DNA of 64,000 bases from Lysinibacillus sp. KCTC 33748 (GCF_002237755.1 NZ_MWSJ01000015.1:40219-104218), one strand, 5' to 3'. Counted from the first letter of the stretch, positions 36,157-45,573 are shown. Translations and numbers: made by a program. Notes: generated by a model not told the origin, from the sequence alone.

Positions 36157-36359
36157 AGACTTATTAATCTATCAGGGTGCGTTAATTGAATAATGTTGAA
36201 TTGCATAGGCAACTCTTTTTTTTATTGAACTAACGAAGTAGTTTAATTTAAGAAGGACTTATTAATAAACAGCCAGAATAGTATAAAGATGCTGTTAAAA
36301 AGGGGGGATTTCAAACTCGCTACCTTTACATATCTAGAAAATAACGGGGGGAGGTTATA

Positions 36360-36740
36360 ATGGCAGTTACTTATTGGACAAGAAAAAAACTTACACTATG
36401 AGCTATTCAACCTAAAGATATCTAATATTTGAATCATTAGATGATGAGATTCTACGAAATATGGACTCACTTTATTTTCCTCGTTCAGCTGAAAAAATGA
36501 GAGAATGAATAGAAGGACAATTGGAATGAATTCCGTTTTATTGCAGTTGATAGATACAATAATATTGTTGGTATAATTGAAACATTTGATTGTGATCGAA
36601 AAAATGGAACCTTCGATTATTATTTAGCTGTATTTGAACCATACAGCGGTAATGGGTACGCAAAGAAATGATCCTTATGGTTCTTCGTTTCTTCTTTTTA
36701 GAGTTTTCTTATCAAAAAGTGAATACGACTGTTTATCTTT
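36360..36740 (+). pseudogene. GNAT acetyltransferase, heavily broken
   Basis: GGGGGGAGG precedes an ATG; the frames read MAVTYWTRKK, then ..RFIAVDRYNNIVGIIETFD and YLAVFEPYSGNGYAKEMILM in different frames with several stops. The GNAT acetyl-CoA loop is recognisable (G-G-YAKE). The tail is interrupted at the copy of the 29598 inverted-repeat arm. Confidence 0.6.
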
Positions 36741-36745
36741 TAATA

Positions 36746-36776
36746 ATTGTGCGCTGTGAGAGCAATCGAGATGGGC
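36746..36776. repeat. Second copy of the inverted-repeat arm of 29598
   Basis: ATTGTGCGCTGTGAGAGCAA and the following TCGAGATGGGC are identical to 29591-29621. The opposite arm is absent here. It lies at the break point of the GNAT pseudogene. Confidence 0.65.
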
Positions 36777-36842
36777 GTATATATATGGTAAATGACGTGA
36801 TGAACTATATTCAAAAATCTAATGTAAGGAGCGCAAATACAT

Positions 36843-37898
36843 ATGGCGAGGAAGAGAAAAACGTTACCGAAAAATTTTAATGAACTAATTGAAGCAGGTG
36901 ATATTGCGGCATTACAAGAGGTATTTACAAAGTGCGAGCTAGATGCATATGGTGGTTATAGTAAAACAACAGCCTTAAGCTTTTTCAATGTACCAGATGA
37001 ATTGGTTCGCTGGCTCGTGGAACAGGGGGCAAATATAAATGCGAGAGACAACTACAAAAGATCGGCTTTACATAATCAGGCAATAAGTTGGCGGGGAAAT
37101 ATTGAATTGCTTCTTGAGTTAGATGCAGATATAGAAGCCTTGGATTATCAAAATGAAACACCTTTATTTGCTGCGGCTGCTTTTTTTAAACCAAATGCGG
37201 TGCGCACATTGGTTTCTAAAGGCGCAAATATTAGCGCGGTAAATATGATGAATGAGACGCCTTTGGACAAAGCTTTAGCAGTATGTAGAAATATGAATAT
37301 TGTTGATCTAGTGGAAGTTTCTGAGATTTTTTTGAGCGCAAGTATAGCTGTAACGCCGGAAATGAAAAATTCTATTAAGCGAATTGGAAAAGACTTTGAA
37401 TTTCACAGAGAAGGTTTTAATAAAGAATATTTGAACGAAACGGATGAGGCACTTTCCCGTCTTTATGAGCTATTTGATGTTCCACCAGTAGAGAAGCGGA
37501 AAACGCATGATGGTACGTCTCCAATAACAGTATGTACAAAGGGCTGGCAGGCTCAACATAATGAACTTTGGGATTTACTAATTCCTTCGCAAGGACATGC
37601 TCAAACTGTACAAGGAGAGGTTATTCGTATTACCGGTAAAGTCTCATACGAAATTTTAGATAACGGCGGCATCAACTGGGATAATGATTTTCGTAAAATG
37701 CTCAAAAGTTTGAACCAATACCTTAGCTTAGGTACGCCATTACATCCCGCTGCACTTCAGGAGTCTATCACTTTAGGCAAAGAACTTCACAAAGGCGATG
37801 GAGATGAGGAACCTGCGAGACTATGCGAGTTGGCAGTGCAATGGGTACTTAGCAATCCGAATCCGATTATGTTAGAACAACCCGTTTATAAGCGCTAA
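36843..37898 (+). CDS. Ankyrin-repeat protein
   Basis: A 351-residue soluble protein. Residues about 15-150 hold four ankyrin repeats (for example DELVRWLVEQGANINARDNY and ALHNQAISWRGNIELLLELD). The C-terminal 200 residues are not recognised and include WAQHNELWDLLIPSQGHAQT-like sequence around TKGWQAQHNELWDLL. AAGGAGCG precedes the ATG. Ankyrin proteins mediate protein contacts; in this accessory setting an immunity or effector role is possible. A bidirectional terminator follows. Confidence 0.85.
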   Translation: MARKRKTLPKNFNELIEAGDIAALQEVFTKCELDAYGGYSKTTALSFFNVPDELVRWLVEQGANINARDNYKRSALHNQAISWRGNIELLLELDADIEALDYQNETPLFAAAAFFKPNAVRTLVSKGANISAVNMMNETPLDKALAVCRNMNIVDLVEVSEIFLSASIAVTPEMKNSIKRIGKDFEFHREGFNKEYLNETDEALSRLYELFDVPPVEKRKTHDGTSPITVCTKGWQAQHNELWDLLIPSQGHAQTVQGEVIRITGKVSYEILDNGGINWDNDFRKMLKSLNQYLSLGTPLHPAALQESITLGKELHKGDGDEEPARLCELAVQWVLSNPNPIMLEQPVYKR

Positions 37899-37933
37899 CA
37901 TATTTAACGAATCCAATAAGCATTTTTATAAAC

Positions 37934-37986
37934 AATAATATCCCCTTTTTTTAAGCACTTAACAGCTAAGAAAAGGGGATATTATT
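37934..37986. terminator. Bidirectional terminator
   Basis: AATAATATCCCCTTTT pairs perfectly with AAAAGGGGATATTATT, with T-runs on both strands. Confidence 0.85.
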
Positions 37987-38133
37987 TTAATTCAATAAAA
38001 AGGATCTTTTATTGTTCGTTAGTCATTATTTGAATCTATTCAAACAATGGAACTTTTTGATCTATCCCACAACAATGAACAAGCATAGCGTGTAATTCTT
38101 TGTGCTTAACGTTGTAAATGCATACATTAGCAA

Positions 38134-39039
38134 CTATTCTTCAGACTCGCCCTGGTGACCTGCATAGTTGCCCTCACCGGGATCAAGATCAATAACTATG
38201 CGGTGCGGAACAGCCAATGCATATTGATGCTCGCAGCGCCAACGCATCCCCTCTGTAAAACCCATCGTTTCTCCATCTGTAATAATATCACCTTGATTAA
38301 ATAAATAATAAGCAAAGTTAGTCAGGCAGCCTGCAACTTCATTGGTATCCATATCATAGAAGTGACATTGCACATCAGGAACGCCTAGTGCAGCAAGCCC
38401 AATGGAATCCATGAGACCTTCCTGACGTTCACTGCCAGTACCCTCAACATTGTAGAACCGAATGTTCAATGCCCCATACAACATTTCGCCCTCATCAATA
38501 GCAGCCAAAAACATGGATGGCTCGACCAACTTATTGCTTTCTCTAAAATAAATGGCAGCGCATGGGACCGTTTCCACTATTGCACGAAGAACATTCGTAT
38601 GTAGCTCCAATCTTTTTTTTGGCTCCAGTCCAGATGCCATCATATCGACAAGTAACAACGCGTGACTACACTCTTGCAATGTTTGGCCTGCTTCATTCCA
38701 ATACCAACTTTGCTGCAAAGCGGCTTCGTAATCAGATATCGGACCTACATTCATGCCAGTAAGCGTTGTTTGTGCAGGCATTTCTCCTTCTGCATATTTC
38801 ACCATATAATTCAAATGAAAGAAGTGAAGCATTTCGCTTTTCTCATGTTGCTCATAGGGCTCCCATACTGCCAGCGACCCATTCTTTTCATTTTGTGGTC
38901 GATCTGTTTTCCCCATGTATTGTTCTATCTTGCTGTAGAGTAGTTCGCGGTCCACTACTGGCTTTTCTTTAAACAGCAGTTCAATAGCATAAACTCTAGC
39001 AAATCCGAAGTCTTTCTCTCGCTCTAGGATTTCATTCAT
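38134..39039 (-). CDS. DUF4261 domain protein
   Basis: A 301-residue soluble protein. The C-terminal half matches DUF4261: VPDVQCHFYDMDTNEVAGCL, then FNQGDIITDGETMGF and MRWRCEHQYALAVPHRIVID. The start at 39039 is chosen for the closer purine-rich AGAGAGTG; an upstream ATG at 39078 is possible. The family is often found near type VI/VII or polymorphic-toxin genes, but its function is unknown. Confidence 0.8.
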   Translation of the reverse strand: MNEILEREKDFGFARVYAIELLFKEKPVVDRELLYSKIEQYMGKTDRPQNEKNGSLAVWEPYEQHEKSEMLHFFHLNYMVKYAEGEMPAQTTLTGMNVGPISDYEAALQQSWYWNEAGQTLQECSHALLLVDMMASGLEPKKRLELHTNVLRAIVETVPCAAIYFRESNKLVEPSMFLAAIDEGEMLYGALNIRFYNVEGTGSERQEGLMDSIGLAALGVPDVQCHFYDMDTNEVAGCLTNFAYYLFNQGDIITDGETMGFTEGMRWRCEHQYALAVPHRIVIDLDPGEGNYAGHQGESEE

Positions 39040-39264
39040 AAGGCACTCTCTTTCATTCTGTTTTGTTTTCTTAATCATATATTGATGTGTTCATCAACTT
39101 CATCAAGAATACACGAAAGATTAGCAATCGCCCATCATACTTTTTTCCTATCATTGCCAATTGTGAGTGTCTATATGTTTTGAAATAATTGGTATTATTC
39201 AATCGGACGAGATTGTTGGCGATTCTAGAGAAGATGAAATTTTATTGAAACGGAGCGAACTTGA

Positions 39265-39394
39265 ATGTTACCAATTGAGTATCGTATTGAAATTGATTTA
39301 AAAACATAGGAATAAACCGTATTTGATACCAATAATTTGATTAATAATCCTGTATATGCGGAGTTTCGTATTCCACAATCGGGTGGGATTGTTT
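39265..39394 (+). pseudogene. Decayed protein fragment
   Basis: Reads LPIEYRIEIDLKT, two stops, then VFDTNNLINNPVYAEFRIPQ and SGGIV. Unrecognised. The remainder of 39079-39670 holds only part of repeat R2. Confidence 0.25.
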
Positions 39395-39439
39395 AATAAG
39401 CGTCGCTCTAAGTAAAGCATTCTCAGCTATCTAAAAAGA

Positions 39440-39570
39440 TCATTAAACAAAAGGTAGTATCCTTGAAAGAAAGTAATTGAAAAGAAGGGGATTGAAGCAA
39501 TAAAAAATTGTTAGATATGATTGTTCGTAATTAATCCTTACAAAAGATAATTAACGAATTATTAAGATGG
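39440..39570 (+). repeat. Dispersed repeat R2, partial copy 4
   Basis: It shares GATCATTAAACAA and the following block with the upstream part of copy 1, and TTGTTAGA..TTGT-CGTAA-TAATCCT with copy 3, ending AATTAACGAATTAT. The hairpin half is lost. Confidence 0.45.
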
Positions 39571-39671
39571 ATTATAGAAATGCCGATCTCCAATGGAAGT
39601 GACATGAAAAAGAAAACTAAAACAGAAAAGTATTTTACCCCAGATATTCAATAGCAGGCATATTCCATGAT

Positions 39672-40232
39672 ATGGGGGTCCAAGATAATTCTATTCGAAT
39701 GCTGCTATTACATTCTAAAAAAACGTCTTTAGGTGCTTTAGATAGCTATTTCCTTAGATCTTCTCGAGAATTAAAACAGCTACGTACTGAACAAATGTTA
39801 TTGGAAACAGTTCTTGAAACTGCATTAGAAATGGAAGAGAAGTTTGGTGAACTAATGGATTTAGAAACGATCTATGAACAACTACCAGTAGCATTTGAAA
39901 ACCTATTAAAAAATCCACACTATATTTATATTAATGAATTTAAAAATCAACTAATTCGTTTTACTTTTTTAAAAATGGAGCACGCAATGTTATCGAATAC
40001 AAGTCCTTATTCAAATAATGCTACACTATTTTCTATTGGTAAAAATTCAACATCACCGTTTCAGACAGGTGATGTAAACCCTTATTCTTATCGTCAACAA
40101 GTCCGGTTTCAATCAGAAGGATTTTCAATGCTGTCAACAAATATGGCTTCTCAACCGCAGTTAACAACTAATCATTATCAGTCTATCTATCCAAATCAAT
40201 TGAACAGTTACGATTTTTCTAATAAAAAATAA
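39672..40232 (+). CDS. Hypothetical protein of the integrase module, Q/N/S/Y-rich tail
   Basis: A 186-residue protein. Residues 1-105 are helical and charged (RTEQMLLETVLETALEMEEK). The C-terminal 80 residues are rich in Asn, Gln, Ser, Tyr and Pro (NPYSYRQQVRFQSEGF). A paralogous copy lies at 45639-46029. Both are convergent with a broken tyrosine recombinase on the other strand and lie next to a dif-like repeat, so this is part of one mobile module. No clear ribosome site is seen, so it may be 5'-truncated. Confidence 0.55.
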   Translation: MGVQDNSIRMLLLHSKKTSLGALDSYFLRSSRELKQLRTEQMLLETVLETALEMEEKFGELMDLETIYEQLPVAFENLLKNPHYIYINEFKNQLIRFTFLKMEHAMLSNTSPYSNNATLFSIGKNSTSPFQTGDVNPYSYRQQVRFQSEGFSMLSTNMASQPQLTTNHYQSIYPNQLNSYDFSNKK

Positions 40233-40261
40233 CTACCCAATTACGGTAGTTGCTTCCTTTT

Positions 40262-40550
40262 AAAGTATAAAGAATCAATTGCTTTCTTTTTCTTTCATGG
40301 CCAAGTAGTCCGTAAATCAACGTTATCTTTATTTTGCTGTAACATCAATGTTGCAAAAGTATGCCGTAAGTGATGTAGCTTGAAGCGGGTAGGTGGTAGG
40401 CCTGCCTTTTCAACACATCTTTAAAGATGACATGTAAACCTCGCGGATCTAATGCTTTACGATTTTTATTTAAAAAAGCAGGTTCTGATGGATAAATTTG
40501 GTAGGATTTTAAAGAAGCTTTATAAGATGCCAGATGGGTATTTGACGTAT
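40262..40550 (-). pseudogene. Tyrosine recombinase (integrase), remnant
   Basis: On the minus strand the fragments read YKASLKSYQIYPSEPAFLNK and ..KALDPRGLHVIFKD, then FKLHHLRHTFATLMLQQ-like sequence in a shifted frame. It matches the intact-looking segments of the recombinase at 46076-46795. Frameshifts and an internal deletion (the Tyr-containing region) leave it inactive. Confidence 0.75.
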
Positions 40551-40730
40551 CCAAGCCCTCCTCCACGTCAAATAATTTTAGTTTACATAATATAAATACC
40601 TTGGTCACAACTTTCTAGTTATCGGAAGTTTCCTATAATTTATCGTTCAAAAGGGGATTATTCGTTTAAATAATGCTAATTATCGTTCAATGTAGATTTG
40701 TCCAATATTCATAAAAATTATTCAAAGAGT
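40551..40730 (+). repeat. Dispersed repeat R1, copy D (dif-like)
   Basis: AAGCCCTCCTCCACG leads to the core AGTTTACATAATATAAAT at 40580, CCTTGGTCACAAC and a long tail shared with copy C. It directly abuts the recombinase remnant. The following 280 bases contain nothing nameable. Confidence 0.75.
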
Positions 40731-41056
40731 GATGAACATAGCTAGGTGTTTCAGAATCACAATATATGTTCTTTGAGGATCAAAATAATTAAAACCTATC
40801 ATTCTACAAAAAACCAATTTAAAAAATTCAAAGTAAAAATTCGATGTTCAGGAATTTAATTAAAATCTAAGAATATGATAATGAGGTATTCAAAATAATG
40901 ATGAAAATAGTACCCTCCAAGCTTTTACGGGAGTGTTAGGTAAAAATCAATGAACTGCAATGTATAATCTGAATTTTGTTAAGAGGAATAGAGAATCACT
41001 ATTAAAGTAACTTGGATAATGTAGGTTTCTTCAATGCTAATGAAGGGAGTGATTAT

Positions 41057-41731
41057 TTGGAAAACGACTGGGACAAAGCTATTGGCTCTCTTTCTAAAAT
41101 TAAAGTATTTTCAAATCCAAATAACGATCCAGTAACCATAAGTGGTGAAGCTAATGATTTGAAGTGTATAGGTGTTGGGACAGATGCGGCTGTTTTTCAG
41201 TCTCTTTCTGCCCCAGCCTATGCATTTAAAATATATGCTAAGGACAAATTACACAAAGTAAAAGTTGAAGCAAATGTTTATCAATTATTAGAAGATTCAC
41301 CTTTCTTTTCAACATGTTTTGCTTCATATGACGAATATCTTATTTTAGGCTATGAAGAAGGAACGACTCTCTTTGACTGCATTCTACAAGGTATTCACAT
41401 TCCAGAACAGGTTGTAAATGAAGTGGAGGATGCAAGGGAATATGTTCGGAATAAGGGCCTCAACCCCCGTGATATCCATTTGAAAAATATTTTACTACAA
41501 AATGGAAGAGCAAAAATAATTGATGTCTCTGAATACACATTACAAGGTAATGATTTTCGATGGGAGCATTTAAAAAAAGGATATGAGCAATACTATCATT
41601 TAATAGATGGAAATTCTGTGCCGTTTTGGTTAGTAGAAACGATTCGAAAGTGGTATAACCAGCGGGGAAAGAATTCTTCATATGAGGAGTTTACAAAGAA
41701 TATTTTAAAACTTCTGTTTAAAAATAATTGA
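41057..41731 (+). CDS. Serine/threonine protein kinase-like protein (YrzF type)
   Basis: A 224-residue protein. The glycine-rich start is GVGTDAAVFQS, the lysine AFKIYAKDK, the catalytic loop NPRDIHLKNILL and the metal site KIIDVSEY in place of DFG. This compact RIO/YrzF-like pattern is typical of Bacillus small kinases. TTG at 41057 is chosen because AAGGGAGTG lies upstream; a longer TTG frame to 41012 exists. Substrate unknown. Confidence 0.8.
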   Translation: MENDWDKAIGSLSKIKVFSNPNNDPVTISGEANDLKCIGVGTDAAVFQSLSAPAYAFKIYAKDKLHKVKVEANVYQLLEDSPFFSTCFASYDEYLILGYEEGTTLFDCILQGIHIPEQVVNEVEDAREYVRNKGLNPRDIHLKNILLQNGRAKIIDVSEYTLQGNDFRWEHLKKGYEQYYHLIDGNSVPFWLVETIRKWYNQRGKNSSYEEFTKNILKLLFKNN

Positions 41732-41938
41732 ACTAACCGGGGCTTTACTTCATCTATGGAGGAAAAACCTTTTCTACTTAAACAAACGAAGTGTAAAATG
41801 ATAAGAACTTCGGGTCCAATTATTTTATATTCTTCTCCCTATCTATAATAAATTCTAATAACAATTTGATACTTTTAAAAAAATACATTATCAGGTAATT
41901 TTTATATAAAAAGTGTAAATCAAAAGTATTCCGCAATC

Positions 41939-41975
41939 GGGCGCTTTTCTGTAATGAGGAAAGCATCTTTCTTCA
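41939..41975 (+). terminator. Terminator-like hairpin
   Basis: GCGCTTTTC.. pairs with GGAAAGCATC, followed by TTTCTTC, behind CAATCGGGC. It is a relative of the hairpin at 34842. The rest of 41732-42050 shows no gene. Confidence 0.6.
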
Positions 41976-42050
41976 TGAAAAGGGCCATATTGTTTAATTG
42001 TTAAACTGAATTCTATATATGTTAAAATTATATTATAAAGAAGGGTTTGC

Positions 42051-42212
42051 ATGAATTTTTCTGGAGATACGGTAGATATGGTTGGATTGTTGTTTCAGTT
42101 AATACCTATATTGTTAGTAGCGTTACTATTAAGATGGGTTCAGATTATTTGGGTAAATATTGAAATCCAGATTGAACAAAACAAAGAAATCATCTCTTTA
42201 CTCAAAAAATAG
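42051..42212 (+). CDS. Small single-helix membrane protein, 53 residues
   Basis: MNFSGDTVDMVGLLFQLIPI continues into ILLVALLLRWVQIIW, then an amphipathic charged tail (EIQIEQNKEIISLLKK). AAGAAGGG lies 6 bases before the ATG. It is 30 bases before the zinc-ribbon gene and probably cotranscribed. The family is not recognised; length and layout recall phage or plasmid small membrane peptides. Confidence 0.55.
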   Translation: MNFSGDTVDMVGLLFQLIPILLVALLLRWVQIIWVNIEIQIEQNKEIISLLKK

Positions 42213-42242
42213 TAGAGAAAAGATAAGAGGAGATAAAAAGCA

Positions 42243-42587
42243 ATGATTGAACAATGTAAATGTGATGAAACATATGATTTAAGAGTAGAAGCAGATATCG
42301 GGGCTGATGCTATATGGTGTAATAAATGCCTCTGTAACTTTGAAATATCATATGTTCCAATTTCCATCGAACTGCAATCGGAATTAACAAAATGGATATT
42401 AAAATATGGTGAGTGGATTGATTGGGCTAATGATGAAATAGTTCCTATTGGAATTGAACTTGAAGAAATACATAATCAACAAGGATTAAAGCTAACGGAA
42501 AAAGTAAGGAAGGAACTTGAAGGGAAATACAAAGTTTCATTTTCCCCTTCTACATTTGCAAAAAGGCATGCAAACAAAAAGAAGTAA
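42243..42587 (+). CDS. Small zinc-ribbon-like protein
   Basis: A 114-residue soluble protein with CKC near the start and CNKCLCNF about 22 residues later, a likely zinc knuckle. The rest is acidic and helical. GAGGAGAT precedes the ATG. The family is not recognised. It is in a unit with the small membrane protein. Confidence 0.6.
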   Translation: MIEQCKCDETYDLRVEADIGADAIWCNKCLCNFEISYVPISIELQSELTKWILKYGEWIDWANDEIVPIGIELEEIHNQQGLKLTEKVRKELEGKYKVSFSPSTFAKRHANKKK

Positions 42588-42602
42588 ACTGCTATTACAT
42601 AA

Positions 42603-42640
42603 ACAGGCGCATTACTTTTAAAAGGAATGCGTCTTTCTTC
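42603..42640 (+). terminator. Terminator-like hairpin
   Basis: GCGCATTACTTTT pairs with AAAAGGAATGCGT, then CTTTCTTC. Confidence 0.75.
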
Positions 42641-42803
42641 ATCTAAAGGGCCAGATTGTTGAATTGCAAGCCATCCAAAACAGTTTTGGGGTTCAGTTCA
42701 ACTTTGTTCAAAATGAGATTAATTATTAGCAGTAAAATCAATTAAAGTATAGCTTTTTTGATCAATTTTTATAAAACTAACAAAAATACTTGCAACACCT
42801 ATT

Positions 42804-42823
42804 ATAGGACTGTATAGTACTAA
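42804..42823. promoter_or_regulatory. TetR operator upstream of the tetR gene
   Basis: ATAGGACTGTATAGTACTAA matches 17 of 20 bases of the near-perfect palindrome at 43435. It ends two bases before the tetR ATG. Confidence 0.6.
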
Positions 42824-42825
42824 TT

Positions 42826-43410
42826 ATGACAAGGGTAAAATTAATGAATCAAAAACGTGTGATTGAAGTAGCTGCAACATTATTTTTAGAAAAAGGGTTT
42901 GCTTATACAAGCATGGATGAATTAGTTCGTGTAAGCAAAGTTTCAAAGTCTAATGTGTATTATCACTTCTCTAATAAGGAAGAATTGTTGGAAGGGGTCG
43001 TTGATTATTGGATAGAAATGTATCAATCTGCAATTGATGGCTTACTATCTCAAAACCAATTATTAGTTGAAGATCGTATCCAACTGTTTTTAAAGCAATT
43101 ATCACAAGGAGTTCAGACGAGAGAATATAAGGGGAGCTGTCCATTTATTACGCTTTATATTCAAAGCCCTGCAAATGCCACAAAAGTAAAAGGAAAAATA
43201 GGTCTTTTTTTTGCAGGATTACAAACGAAAGTTTCTCTATTACTTAAACAAGGGATAGAGAATGGTGAATTTAGAAAGACAATTAATATTGACGAGGTTG
43301 CATCTCTTTTTATTACAAATCTTGAAGGAGCGCTATTTATTTCAGAAACACTGAAGGATGCAACTGTAATCATGAAAACAGCAGATCATTTTTTTAACTT
43401 GCTTCGATAA
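42826..43410 (+). CDS. TetR-family regulator
   Basis: A 194-residue regulator. The N-terminal helix-turn-helix reads YTSMDELVRVSKVSKSNVYY, followed by the usual HFSNKEELLE. The C-terminal domain is ligand-binding. A hairpin terminator overlaps its stop. Matching palindromes lie before this gene and before the SDR-hydrolase gene, so it probably represses both. Confidence 0.9.
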   Translation: MTRVKLMNQKRVIEVAATLFLEKGFAYTSMDELVRVSKVSKSNVYYHFSNKEELLEGVVDYWIEMYQSAIDGLLSQNQLLVEDRIQLFLKQLSQGVQTREYKGSCPFITLYIQSPANATKVKGKIGLFFAGLQTKVSLLLKQGIENGEFRKTINIDEVASLFITNLEGALFISETLKDATVIMKTADHFFNLLR

Positions 43411-43429
43411 AAGAAGCATTTTTTTTACA
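43401..43429 (+). terminator. Terminator of tetR
   Basis: GCTTC GATAAAA GAAGC followed by A and a run of eight T residues. It overlaps the tetR stop codon. Confidence 0.8.
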
Positions 43430-43434
43430 TCAAA

Positions 43435-43454
43435 TTAGTACTGAATAGTACTAA
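43435..43454. promoter_or_regulatory. TetR operator upstream of the SDR-hydrolase gene
   Basis: TTAGTACT GAAT AGTACTAA: perfect 8-base arms. It lies 14 bases before the start codon. Confidence 0.7.
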
Positions 43455-43467
43455 AATGGGGATTTAT

Positions 43468-45324
43468 ATGAGAACAGTATTTTTAACTGGTGGCACAGGT
43501 TTTATTGGAAAGCAATTAGTGAAGGAATTAGCCAAAGAGCATGTTACAATTCTTCTATTAGTGAGATCGAAAAGTAAAGCAACACGCATTTATCAAGAAA
43601 GAGGCATCTTAAAAGAGGCAGTTATGCACTTTATTGAAGGTGATTTGTCGAAAATAGACTTAGGTCTAAGTGCTGAAGATAAGGAGTTGGTATTGAAAAC
43701 GGATGTGATTATTCACGCAGGTGGCCCCATGGATATTCAAGCGACAAGCAAAGAGGCAGCTTCCGTATTTTTGAATGGTGCCCAACATATTAGTGAATTC
43801 GCTAAAAATATTCATCGATTGAAGGGATTGCAACAATTTATTCATGTTGTAGGCTATATGAGTCCCTTTGATGATATAAATAGCAAGATTGCGATAGATG
43901 TGTTTAAAGAAGGAAACAATTTTTTGAAAATAAAAAATCCATATGAGAGAACAAAGTTTTTAGCAGATCTTTATATCCGTCAGCAGGCATCAACAGTAGG
44001 TTATCCGCTTTCAGTAATTAATCCACCAACTGTAGTTGGTAGTAGTAAAACAGGGAGTACGGAACAAACAGGAGGCTTAGGCTTGCTTGTGAAGAGTATG
44101 CGAAAAGGGCTCATGCCAGTGATCCCTGGAGGTAAGGAATATAGATTACCACTTATTGCAAACGATGAACTAGCAAAGTTTATTGTGCAGGTATTCAGAT
44201 TGGAGCAACCAACTATACAAACATATACACTTGTTGAAGATAAACAACATGATCAGAATATTTCAGAATTATTAGATGCTATGTCAGAAAGTATGAATAT
44301 GACTGCACCTAAAATTTCTGCCCCATTGCCATTTATGAAAGCACTTATGAATAGTGGCGTAAGCAAAATAACCCAAATTCCTGCTGATGGGCTAAACTTT
44401 ATTACAAATCGAACATTTTCAAATGGTTCAGCGAAAAAGATTATGGGAGAAGATTGGTTTAAGGAGACAAATGTAATGAAATTTCTCCCAGCCGTAATAG
44501 CTGATCTGGATTATCGCATGATGTATCAAAATGGCCAGCACAGTCATTTATTTAAACGAACATTATGTAATAACACTACCATTTACCAATCACAAGGAGA
44601 GGGTAAACCGTTTATTTTATTACATGGTTTATTAAGTGATGGAGAGGATTTATTTCCTTTAGGAAAAGAGCTTCATGAAAAAACGGGTCGACCTGTATGG
44701 ATCATGGACCTTCCAGGTTTGGGACGTTCTCCATTTAAACGAGAGAAAAACCTTTTAAATATCTATTTGAATGTAGTGAAAAAGTTATTGGAGAAAGCTA
44801 CTAATGGGGCCCATCTAATTGGCCATTCATTTGGTGCGTATATTCTTTTGGAAGCATTAGTACAAAAGTACATAGATAAGAAGTATACAATTACTTTACT
44901 TCAGCCACCTGTTGCTAAAAAAAATGCTAAATCGATCAATGTTCCTCAATTTATGAACAAATGGACATTGAAATTGGCAACTACTAATTTGATAGAGCGT
45001 TATTTATTAAGTAATGGTTTATTTGAAAGTACGGAGAACATCCCTGAACATTATATTGAAAAAATAAGTAACAGTTTTACTTCTCCTAGAATTTTAAATA
45101 CCACGGTTCAGCTTAACAGTTTACTATTTAAAAACGTTCAAGGTGATTTCAATGAAGTAACAAAGTATAATCTTCGCATTATTTGGGGGGATTATGACAG
45201 AGGCTATTCTGCTCCTTCGCATCTTGGTAAGGTTGATTTTGTTCCATATGGTCATCATTTTCCTCTTAACCATCCATGTGAAACGGCTAATTTGGTAATA
45301 AAAAATAGTAGCACTAGCAGATGA
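43468..45324 (+). CDS. Fusion of an extended SDR (NAD-binding_4) and an alpha/beta hydrolase
   Basis: A 618-residue two-domain protein. Residues 1-365 form an NAD(P)-binding SDR of the thioester-reductase/male-sterility type: TGGTGFIG at 6-13, YERTK as the active-site YxxxK. Residues about 375-618 form an alpha/beta hydrolase with LLHGLLSDG and nucleophile elbow GHSFGAY; the likely final His is in GHHFPLNHP. Such fusions may reduce or hydrolyse lipid or polyketide thioesters. ATGGGGA precedes the ATG at 43468. Operator sequence implies TetR control. Confidence 0.82.
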   Translation: MRTVFLTGGTGFIGKQLVKELAKEHVTILLLVRSKSKATRIYQERGILKEAVMHFIEGDLSKIDLGLSAEDKELVLKTDVIIHAGGPMDIQATSKEAASVFLNGAQHISEFAKNIHRLKGLQQFIHVVGYMSPFDDINSKIAIDVFKEGNNFLKIKNPYERTKFLADLYIRQQASTVGYPLSVINPPTVVGSSKTGSTEQTGGLGLLVKSMRKGLMPVIPGGKEYRLPLIANDELAKFIVQVFRLEQPTIQTYTLVEDKQHDQNISELLDAMSESMNMTAPKISAPLPFMKALMNSGVSKITQIPADGLNFITNRTFSNGSAKKIMGEDWFKETNVMKFLPAVIADLDYRMMYQNGQHSHLFKRTLCNNTTIYQSQGEGKPFILLHGLLSDGEDLFPLGKELHEKTGRPVWIMDLPGLGRSPFKREKNLLNIYLNVVKKLLEKATNGAHLIGHSFGAYILLEALVQKYIDKKYTITLLQPPVAKKNAKSINVPQFMNKWTLKLATTNLIERYLLSNGLFESTENIPEHYIEKISNSFTSPRILNTTVQLNSLLFKNVQGDFNEVTKYNLRIIWGDYDRGYSAPSHLGKVDFVPYGHHFPLNHPCETANLVIKNSSTSR

Positions 45325-45432
45325 GAGTGTGGGATAAATAAAAAGTGGGTAGTAAGATCGTTATTGTAATTCTAATTTCTCTTCGTTTACTTTGAATAAA
45401 GTAGTATTGAATCTAATAATCAACAAAGATTA

Positions 45433-45470
45433 AAAAAACAGAACTAACAAGTATGGTTCTGTTTTTTTAA
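45433..45470 (+). terminator. Rho-independent terminator
   Basis: AAAAAAACAGAAC pairs with GTTCTGTTTTTTT. Confidence 0.9.
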
Positions 45471-45573
45471 TATGAATTTAATATCAAATTGAGAAAACAC
45501 ATAAGACACCAAAGTCTAAACAATTTTGTCATCAAAGTAAAGTATAAACTTTGATGTCCATGTACAGTAGTTA

